Shown piece after piece: positions 56,208 through 64,000 of a stretch of DNA of 64,000 bases (its first letter is position 1; each line of letters begins with the position of its first letter). The position numbers and the translations under genes are program-made. The DNA is taken from contig CM056880.1 of assembly GCA_029876055.1 (NCBI GenBank), forward strand, positions 1,054,001-1,118,000, given 5' to 3'. The notes under the pieces are model-generated. The model ran no database searches. It had not been told where the DNA came from and worked only from the letters and a program-made list of their open reading frames with translations. The DNA comes from Madurella fahalii. Lineage: Eukaryota > Ascomycota > Sordariomycetes > Sordariales.

Positions 56208-56670
56208 ATGTGCTGGACAATTGAACCCGTGAGCAAAAGTTCTATTCCTTGTGGCACATTTGAGAGATATGGCTCGGATGGCTCATCCGATCTACGAACC
56301 GCTGGACGAGGATATCTCAACGTTCGCTTCCTAAGGCTCTCGCCCGCAATCCTCTCTGGCAATCATATCCACTGTATAGTATACAAGGCTAGTGTAATGA
56401 ATGACACGTACCCCAGTTTTAGGACTCTCTCATACTGCTGGGGAACCCAACGCCCTCTTTCCAAATCACGTTGAACAGTACCAGTCAACGTGGGACCCAA
56501 TCTCGACAGCGCCCTCCGCCACCTCCGCCACACGACGGGCGAAGTTGAGCTCTGGGTAGATGCCATGTGCATTAACTAAAGTGACTTGTACGAGCGGAGT
56601 TCCTAGGTTAAACTAGTGGATTCCATGTACGGTGATGCCGAAGACGGTTGTCGTGTGACTCGGGGACCAG
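56208..56670 (+). pseudogene. HET-domain (heterokaryon incompatibility) relic
   Basis: One frame carries the ordered HET-domain motifs: G-Y-L-N-V-R-F-L-R-L, I-H-C-I-V-Y-K-A-S, F-R-T-L-S-Y-C-W-G, then N-L-D-S-A-L-R-H-L-R, E-L-W-V-D-A-M-C-I-N, and E-R-S-S followed by V-K-L-V-D-S-M-Y. It is interrupted by TGA at 56472-56474, TAA at 56577-56579 (where the family has Gln in C-I-N-Q) and TAG at 56604-56606 (again at an expected Gln). The two Gln-to-stop changes fit C-to-T in CpA. Nothing after about 56670 resembles the rest of a HET protein, so the gene is truncated as well. Functional HET proteins trigger cell death on fusion of unlike strains. Confidence 0.72.
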
Positions 56671-57062
56671 TCGTAAGACAGCAAATGCCGCCAGTAAAAA
56701 CCCGGTAGCGACGAGCAAACCCCACCGCTTCCCACCAAATCCCCTCTCGGCATGATGTATGGTAAGTCAGTGTTCATGGTGTCTGGGAACACGGTGGTGA
56801 CGCAGCTGCCTTTGGACTGATCTGTCTAAGGCACCAATCGTGCGGGGTGGGAACTCACCCAACAGCAGCACCCAAGCGGACCGGTGGCTCAAGGCTATCT
56901 TCGTTAGCCAGCGAGTCACGTGGTAACGTACCAGAAGAATATTATCCCGCGGATGTTTTTCTCCAACAGCACAAAATTCCTGAGAAAGCGAGATCCGTAG
57001 TCCCATCTCCGCTCTTGACCAAATAAGTTTACGAAACGTAAAATCCGCCCAGGGGACACGAT
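56671..57062. other. Decayed or promoter DNA between HET relic and kinase gene
   Basis: No frame here continues the HET protein. The last part is presumably the promoter of the kinase-TPR gene. Confidence 0.4.
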
Positions 57063-60000
57063 ATGGATCTATTTATCACTTCCGGGCTGCCTTCTTCATC
57101 GTACATCCATCTCACATCGCCGGCCTCACTTCTCTCCAGCCTCGCGCTCGAAGACGGCAGCGTACACGATGACTTTGTCCACTTTCTCCAGCGCGCCCAA
57201 GCTCTCAACGTCCGAATCTTACCCTTAGTTTACGAACCTCGGCTGGATGCGGTCGGGCAAGACGGGGCAACCGGACGAGTCAATCAAAGAGTTTGGAACT
57301 CCCGGATGAGGTTTGCCTTCAAACGTTTCCGGCCGAGCCTGGACGGTGCGGGTTTATCCGAGATGCGACTACGCCGATTGCAATACAAGGCCGCGGCCAA
57401 CGAGATTGCCATCTTGAGCTGCCCGGCAATCAGGGATCATCCCAATATCGCCCTCTTCATCGGTGTCGGATTCGAGGTCGTCCAGTCGCCCATGTCTGTC
57501 CGCCCTGTTCTCGTTTATTCCAAGGCTACCGGCGGGGATTTGGCTACTTTTATCTCAGAGAGCCAAGATGTCGATGAGGACCTCATCCTTGGAATGTGCG
57601 GTGAGGTTATAAAAGGCCTTGATGCTCTGCATAGTTGCAGTAAGCCCCAAAATCCGCATCGAATGCCGCGGCCGGTAAAGCTACTAACATGGGGACCCCT
57701 CCCTTAGACGTGGTCCATGGTGACATCAAGCCCACAAACGTTCTCATCTGGCGGCAGTCCGAACCCGAGCCTTCTCTTGCGGTAGCGGTGGCCGACTTTG
57801 GATTTTCCAGCTTCGCTACGTCTTGTGACGAACTGGTGCGAGTCTCCCGATCGCAACCGTGGGAGGCTCCAGAATGGCACACTGGAGAATGCACCCTGTA
57901 CAACGCAAAAAAGATGGATGTGTATTCATTTGGGCTTTTATGCTTCTGGCTCTTCTTTAAGGGCGAGACTCTGACCGAGTTAGGGCTCCCATCTGCGACG
58001 GTGGACTCGGCATTTCTTCAGTCGAACCCATCAGCGACGGATGCCGTCCAGTCTCTCAAGAGGGACGGGAATTCCATGCTACGGTGGTCCTTAACACTGC
58101 TGCAAAAACGACAAGACACGGCGCCCCGGACCAGAGGATGCCTACAACAAGTCTTTCAACTGACACTGGCTCGAGACCCGGAGGCGAGGGACGTGTCGTT
58201 GGAAAATATCCTGAGCTTGCTTTCAGGCGCCACAGGCATGGAGTAGGCGAAGTCTGTCTGCTCACAATACGGTGGAGCGATGCACTAACTGCGGCCAATC
58301 TAGAGAACCGCGGCACCCGACCGAGGTAAGCAGAGTCAACATTCCCGACGGGCACGGATCGCTCGAGGTACGTCTCCCGAGGTCGGGGCTCTGGCTTCAC
58401 TAACGTTTCGTGACCCTCAGCTCGAGAAGATCTTCTTCGATCTTGAGGCCTGTGACTACAGGGTGCACTCGTTCCTTGCCGACGGCCTGGTTCGGATGGC
58501 CGATGCAGGTGATTGTTGTCATCCTTGCGCCCAAAATGCGGCCTTCCAGCTCGCCCTCTGCTACAGGCTGGGCTTTGGCGTTGCTCGGAGCGACCTGGAA
58601 TGCTCTGTGTGGTTGGCTCGCAGTGGTAGAAGAGAGAATGACTTGGCTGCCGCCCTAGAAAGAATCAGGAACGCGGAACCAAACGCATCCTTCATAGCGC
58701 ATCTCTCGAGTATGGGATACCGCAACGATTTGACCTCTCGTTACCACCTGGATGGCATTTTAGGAGCCGCAATCGACGTATATCGATCCACGCTCCGGGC
58801 CCGTAATGACGCCCTCGGTCCGAACCACTTCTCCACGACGAGGCTAAGAGACACACTAGTCAAATTGCTCTCTTTCAACGACGACAATCGAGAAGCCCTC
58901 GACTTAGCTCTAGAGGGTGTCCAGACTCCAGGACTGGCGTCTGCCGACCTCCGGGACATGAAGTACACACTCTCCTGCATATATAGTGATCTTGGGGAGA
59001 TCACCAAGTCGGAAGAAATTCTGAGCGATATATTGCAGATCCCTCTGGATAGCGATGGCGGGCATGCAACTACGGATCGATTGGACCACGAAGTCCACCT
59101 CGCTGATATTCTTATCTCTAAACGCTGTTTCAAAGAAGCTAGCGAACTTTCCGAGAAGGTAGCGAATGAGTCTGTCGCGGAGCTGGGTCCCGAGCATCCA
59201 ACAAGCCTGGCCGCCAAGAGAACTTTGGTCCAGGCATATACGGGAGCCGGCGATACTACGCGGGCGTTAACAGTATCCGAGGAGCTCTTCCGCGTACAGC
59301 AATTTGCCACGACGCTACAGAACCCCTCACCCCGACTCGTCCAGGATGTCGCTCTCTTGGGAGTACTACGCTTCCAAACTGGGAACAAGGGCGGCGCTCT
59401 AGACTGCTACAACGCCATTCAGCGATGGATTTCTCATGATAAGAAAAATGCGACGTTCGCCACGAATGCCGTCAGCAACTACGCGAGCACCCTTATCGAG
59501 GCCGGGGTTTTAAAAGACGCTCAGGGCATTCTAGAGGCGCTCCTCCGAGAGTGCGACAAAATCTTGGGGTCGGAGAGCGCCGAGAGCGCAATGGTTATGG
59601 GAAACCTCGCCGCCGCATTCCACATACAAGCGCAGTGGGAAAGTGCAGAGCCCCTGGCGCAACGGGTCGTGGAGACAAGACGCACCGTCCTCGGCTTGTC
59701 GCATCCCCATACCGCCACATCAATGAGGAACTACCGAGAAGTGCTGCTGGCCCAAGGGAAAGTGGCCGAAGCCGTCCAAGTCGCCGGGGAGGAGATTTCC
59801 TGCGTCAAGGGTGCCACGGGCGCCACAAGGGCATCCATCATGGATACTCTACTGCATATCTCGGGCGCTTTCGCGTCAGCCAGGGCGTTTAATGAAGCTA
59901 TATCCTTTCTGGAAGAGCTGAAAGTCCTGCTAACTAGGGAGACAGACGACGAGCCGCGGCAAGGGGCGCTCTCAGCAGCTCTCTTGGAGGCGATATGCTA

Positions 60001-60337
60001 TCTGGAGCTTCAACAGGCGGCCAAGGCCCGGGAGGCGCTTTATTGCCTACTCACCGGCTTTACGGTACCTTTTAAGGAAGACATGAACGAGATCATCCCT
60101 GGGCTGCTCCGACTAGTCGACATATGTCTGGAGAGCGACTACAAAGTAGACGCCGAGCAGATACTAGCCGGAGCAGCGATTCTCTCCCGGAAGAGTCAGG
60201 CTGTGACGGCGGAGCTAAGGGCGAGAGTAGACGCGACGCTTTCTCGATATTTCGAAGCAGAAGGCATTGAAAATGCTGCAATTTCATTCCGCCCGCACCT
60301 ACTTCGTGGCGAACCGGTGGCCAAGGAGGATATCTGA
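57063..60337 (+). pseudogene. Protein kinase-TPR fusion gene split by one in-frame TAG (about 1033 aa if intact)
   Basis: Exons are 57063-57639, 57708-58251, 58304-58367 and 58421-60337. Introns 1 and 3 are canonical (GTAAGC...TAG, GTACGT...CAG, both with CTAAC branch sites); intron 2 uses GTCTGT with CTAAC and CTAG. The four exons sum to 3102 nt and remain in phase. The kinase domain is complete: Lys in F-A-F-K-R-F, helix-C Glu in N-E-I-A-I-L, V-H-G-D-I-K-P-T-N-V-L catalytic loop, A-D-F-G-F-S, and E-A-P-E-W. The C-terminal 650 residues are Sel1/TPR-like helical repeats (N-A-A-F-Q-L-A-L-C-Y-R-L-G-F-G-V, then kinesin-light-chain-type TPRs with L-G-P-E-H-P and L-G-L-S-H-P-H-T). The TAG at 58244-58246 lies between the kinase and the TPR part. 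Either the gene is disabled or it now makes a 372-aa kinase alone. Two separate genes are possible but explain the phase less well. Confidence 0.75.
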
Positions 60338-60423
60338 AGCAAGTAAAGGACTATAGCTAGATGCATTATAACACCAGTCCGTTCTGAATCAACCCTCAAC
60401 CAACTGCGCCGCGATGCCGATAG

Positions 60424-62309
60424 CTAGTTGTTGCTCCGCCTTGCCTCGAACTGAGCCCAGGCGACAAAGGCAATCACGGTGGCGGCGCCCAGTGCGAGGG
60501 TGGACACAATCACAACCCAGACGTCTCCTTGCACCCGGAGATGCGAGTTGCTGCCCTCGTCATATCCCACGAGGATGGTACTGAAAAATGACTTTGTGTA
60601 GTCAGCATCGCGTGCCTTGACAGGAAGCTAAAGAAAGATGTCGCCTCGTCGCTTACTAGAATTATGCTTGCGGGCAGGTAACCCATGGCAATGAGAGTGG
60701 CTATGCGAGTCGTCTGTGAATCGCGAGACGAGAGAGTCGCTACGTCGACTAGGGTTCTACTGTCTTTTTGACTGGTCTCGGCAATTCGTGCGAGATGGAG
60801 TCCATTGGTGGAAACGAGCTCTTGGTTTCTGAAGTTGAGGATGTGGTTGGTCTGCTAGAGAGTCAGCTTGTTTCCTCAGCTGCGTTAGGATGTTGATGTG
60901 GAGATGGGGAGAGCCAGTTACGCACGATGGCTTGGATGTCACCAGATAACCTTACAAGCTCTCTAGCTGTGGCGGAGTGGCTCCTGACCTCCCCACCGAT
61001 AGCTCTTATTTTTCGTAGAAATGTTTGATGCGCCAGATTAGAGGTGACGTGCAGCTCGTATAGCTCTAAGGTCAGGCAAGTGACGGATTCCACCAGGGCC
61101 TGAATCCCGTCCAGAATGGTTTCGCAATGAAAAAGCTTCCTTCGGAGGGATTGCAAATGTTGAACCGAGGAGAAGTCGACGTCGAAATCTCCAAACGCCT
61201 TTGGAACGGATACTGCTTGGTCCTGAGAGTGGCTGTTCAGCACGCCATGCCGAAGGCAACACACGGCTGGTACACTGGGTGTTGCCCCTGGATAAAAAGA
61301 AGCAAGGTAAGGAAGGAATGGTGTTTACCAATGCAAGAAGCTCCTTGCTAATGTAGTCAAGGTACTCCCTCCAATTCCGGGCGACTGCTTTGATATATGT
61401 ATAGTGCAAGTCGAGGACGTGCAATTCGGAGTGCATTGTTGACTGTAGCAACTTCCTCAATCCCTGGGGTGGTTGCACAATTATAAAACTCGACGCGTTC
61501 TTTGATACGTTGTACTTCTGATGTATGGCGGACTGTCGGCATGACCAGGGATCTGCCAAGTCTCGCCCATGTCGCTCGAAATAACGGACGTTGTAACAGA
61601 GGCATGTGAGAAGTTAGCGGTCAGGCCTGGCAAAGGCTTCGCTGCTCACTCACTGAAAGATTCCACCGGCGGGGGTTTGGAGGTACCACTTCGTTGTTGA
61701 TAGTAAATTTGTGAGTACGAGTTTATAAAGTGTTCATCATTCGGGCTGCGTTTTCTGCCCATGCCCATGATACACGTGGCAAAGGACGGGTCGACGCCCG
61801 ACTTGGAACAGAGGATCTTGAACATATCTAGAGTAATTTTCATACGGCTCCAGGAGTTTGCGCGGTGCACCAGTCTGAATTAGCTGTTAGATCAGCGGGT
61901 GTTAAGCTTGGAGAGAACGGAGCCGGACGTGAACCTACACGACTGTCGAGGTACCCTCGGACCAAAGCACCTGTGGATATGTCCGTCAGTGCTTTCTGCT
62001 GGCCGAGATGGAAGAAGCATGAATGAGGCTAATAGAGGTCGGTGAAGTCCGCCGGTAGCTTACCTTTAACTCCTCATCTAAGCCATCGAGTGTGCTAACT
62101 ATGCGTGATTCGGTTATGCTTAAATGTTGAGGTTCTGTCTGGCTGCAGCGAGTCTGTTGCGACCTAAATGACGGCGGCTGAGACAGTAGCTGGAAAATCT
62201 CCAGTTTGCACATAGCGCTGTCGTCAACAAAAAGGCCCGAAGCTTTCTGATCGATGGCTTGCCAGCCGCTGGCAAAGCCGCCCGTCCCAGCTTCGCACAT
62301 TCCCGCCAT
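60424..62309 (-). CDS. CorA-like/fungal two-helix membrane protein, 477 aa, seven exons, one odd splice acceptor
   Basis: Exons (complement): 62064-62309, 61939-61970, 61654-61874, 61329-61603, 60926-61222, 60657-60851 and 60424-60591; 1434 nt in phase. The pattern is that of a fungal CorA-like family: V-L-W-S-E-G...V-H-R-A-N-S-W-S-R (N-terminal), C-Y-N-V-R-Y-F-E, W-R-E-Y-L-D-Y-I, F-S-S-V-Q-H-L-Q-S-L, a long helix, then M-G-Y-L-P-A-S (first membrane helix) and V-W-V-V-I-V-S-T-L-A-L-G (second). It probably sits in the plasma or vacuolar membrane; the GMN motif of true magnesium channels is missing, so transport is unproven. Five introns are canonical; the third (61604-61653) has a GTGAGT donor and GCTAAC branch site but ends in CACAT rather than AG. 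The gene is tail-to-tail with the kinase-TPR gene, 86 bp apart. Confidence 0.65.
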
Positions 62310-63343
62310 CTTTGTCTCTTCGTTCCGAACGATAGCAGGGTGAACAAGTTTGGTAATACGTGCTAGAGAGAGCTGAAGCTAAAATGTCGTTCAGAAGAAT
62401 GAAATCGGACTACCCAAACCTGCTGATATGTGTGCGAGATTGATTCGCGTTCCGTTGGATGGCCCTCCGCTCGGCGCCTCAAGACGCCTCAAGGCGCCAA
62501 ATAGGTGGCTTGGGTATTGGCGGTGTTACACCATCCTGCACAGCTGTGGCTATACTTTGGCTCCCTCCGCCACGAGGAGGTTCACATGACCCGAAGTTCA
62601 CGATCAGGCTCGAACCCGGACTAGCCGCCACGTGGCCCATTCACCCTCAGTTCATTCCCAGGCAACCTGTTACCTCCGGTTGGATTATCTTTGACGTCGC
62701 ATAATATCCTAACAATTAGGTCTTGTCGCAAAAAATAATGCCGAAAGTGATGATAACTCGCCTCCTTGAGCGCTATGTTCTCCGCAAGGAGCTCAAGGCG
62801 CTTCTACGCAGCAGGTTTGGAGGCAACTTCAATGTCATTGTAAATTCGGATGCTTCCTCCTAGGTAGACGTGCCGATCTGACGTAGGACTCCAGGAATCA
62901 GGCGATTACATCGAGATCAGCGCCCCGAGACAGCTTACACAGGTGCGTCTCAGCTCCGCGACACACACACCGCCACCCCCTACCCAATACCTTGCTAGAA
63001 TCAAAAGGGGCGGAAGACGGTGATGAACACTGACTGACCACCTGCGCAGGCAGAGATTGACTCAGTGACCTGGACCGAGTGAGGGGGATAGGGGGCTTGT
63101 CACGTGGAGATATAGACTGGAACAAGGCTCCGGGCTGTTGTTGCACAGTAACTCTCTATCTGAAGCCACTGTGAAGGCTTTCCGAGCTGCGGCATTTTCT
63201 CTCATTCCACGCCAAGGATACGTGTCATGTCATGATACGGCCGCGAGGCTCCCAGTTGAGATCAAGTAATAGGATGGTGACCACAATCATGGCAACCTGT
63301 TTTTACCATCACATGCTAGACAGAAAGCGAGCCCTTTGAAGCG
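62310..63343. other. Intergenic, divergent promoters, no gene seen
   Basis: Shared upstream region of the CorA-like gene (minus) and the kinase-like gene (plus). No supported frame. Confidence 0.5.
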
Positions 63344-64000
63344 ATGCCTAAGACTACCATACGAGCCCTCCGGTCGCAGATCGCCCGCAAGAGGGTCCGT
63401 TCAGTGACGGAGCGATATTTCGTCCCTCGGGCCAGCCTTGACATGATTTTCACCGAAGAGACTGTCCATGAAGCCGTCGCCGAGTTGGAGTGCGAGCCCG
63501 AAGAGAAAATAGGCCTCAGTCTAAAGATTTTCAGCAAAGCCATCGTCGTCTTTGCCATCCTAGTATGGATGGGCGAGGAGGAGTCTATCGTGGCGTTCCG
63601 GAACCATGATATTCTAGACCAAAACTTGCCATTGGAGGCGGAGAGAGCCGAGTCTATCTCACCGCGCTTCGGGCTCGTATTTGCCCAGGAATATCAGTGG
63701 CAATTTCTCCCCTACACCTTTTGCGCCGACATGGCCGACCACCACCGTACAATCCAGGACGCGTATATCCTCCCATTCACTAAGGAACTGGCGGCCCCTA
63801 TCGACGGCGGCTTCAGTACTGTGCATCGCATGGAAGTATACCCGACATTGCAGGAGTTCTATCCAGGGCCGGTATGTATGACCCGGAACTCGCTATCTGC
63901 TCGACGCTGGTAGGGCTGCTTACTAGTGCTGGCATCCCATGTAGGGCCCTATTATTATAGTAAGAAAACACCTGCGGAGGAAGGGGGCAAAGAAGGATTA
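63344..64000 (+). CDS. Protein kinase-like gene, first exon (3' truncated by window edge)
   Basis: The first exon runs from the ATG at 63344 to 63871, where a GTATGT donor follows G-P; the frame would otherwise stop at 63913. The N-terminal part is a fungal extension (F-T-E-E-T-V-H-E-A-V, W-M-G-E-E-E-S-I-V-A-F) leading to Y-Q-W-Q-F-L-P-Y-T-F, I-L-P-F-T-K and a glycine-rich loop variant G-G-F-S-T-V-H-R-M-E-V-Y-P, which in related fungal proteins opens a protein kinase domain. The catalytic part would lie beyond the window. A possible acceptor (CATGTAG) occurs near 63943. Confidence 0.65.

Noticed and set aside
1..64000. tRNA, rRNA genes and CRISPR arrays
   Set aside because: I looked for B-box/T-loop words and regularly spaced repeats and found no convincing candidate. 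CRISPR is not expected in a fungal nuclear genome.

Overview
The window is nuclear DNA from a filamentous ascomycete (Pezizomycotina, most consistent with Sordariomycetes). The evidence is short introns (about 50-110 nt) with GT...AG ends and CTAAC/CTGAC branch sites, a PTH11-type receptor, 2EXR and DUF3632 proteins, fungal NLR and HET genes, many small secreted proteins, and C-to-T (RIP-like) damage in a pogo/Fot1-type transposon. Genes are widely spaced and on both strands; nothing is operonic. All spliced models were built by hand from splice signals and reading-phase continuity; none has been tested against transcripts or databases.

Left part (1-30 kb): the 3' end of a P1B copper/cadmium-type ATPase; an orphan protein; a Ser/Thr-rich then Pro/Gln-rich membrane protein; and three small secreted proteins, namely a six-cysteine one with an intron, a C-type-lectin-like one, and a repeat-built candidate Kex2-processed precursor. 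Then come a two-exon multi-pass membrane protein, an orphan Cys-containing protein, a seven-exon PTH11/rhodopsin-like receptor, a coiled-coil polyQ protein, a small conserved-looking protein, another six-cysteine secreted protein, a secreted TIM-barrel-like protein and a secreted GH2 glycosidase.

Middle (30-38 kb): a DUF3632 gene lies between two diverged copies of a repeat whose two halves have opposite relative orientation, followed by a 2EXR-domain gene and a gene-poor stretch.

Right part (37-64 kb): a very large NLR gene (fungal STAND N-terminal domain, NACHT, ankyrin repeats) is broken by a TA-flanked pogo/Fot1-type element, two nonsense codons and three one-base frameshifts. Next are a relic of a non-LTR retrotransposon, an intact-looking ten-exon membrane reductase-like gene related to the C-terminal half of TmpL, a HET-domain relic, a kinase-TPR gene split by one in-frame TAG, a CorA-like membrane protein gene with one non-canonical splice acceptor, and the first exon of another protein kinase-like gene that runs off the edge.

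The most notable theme is that several allorecognition/innate-immunity-like genes (NLR, HET, kinase-TPR) lie within about 23 kb, each with premature stops of the TAA/TAG/TGA kind expected from C-to-T change, next to a mutated transposon. The candidate repeat precursor at 9.5-9.9 kb is the most interesting isolated small gene. Long intervals without a gene are listed as such; several are TA-rich and look like decayed repeats.
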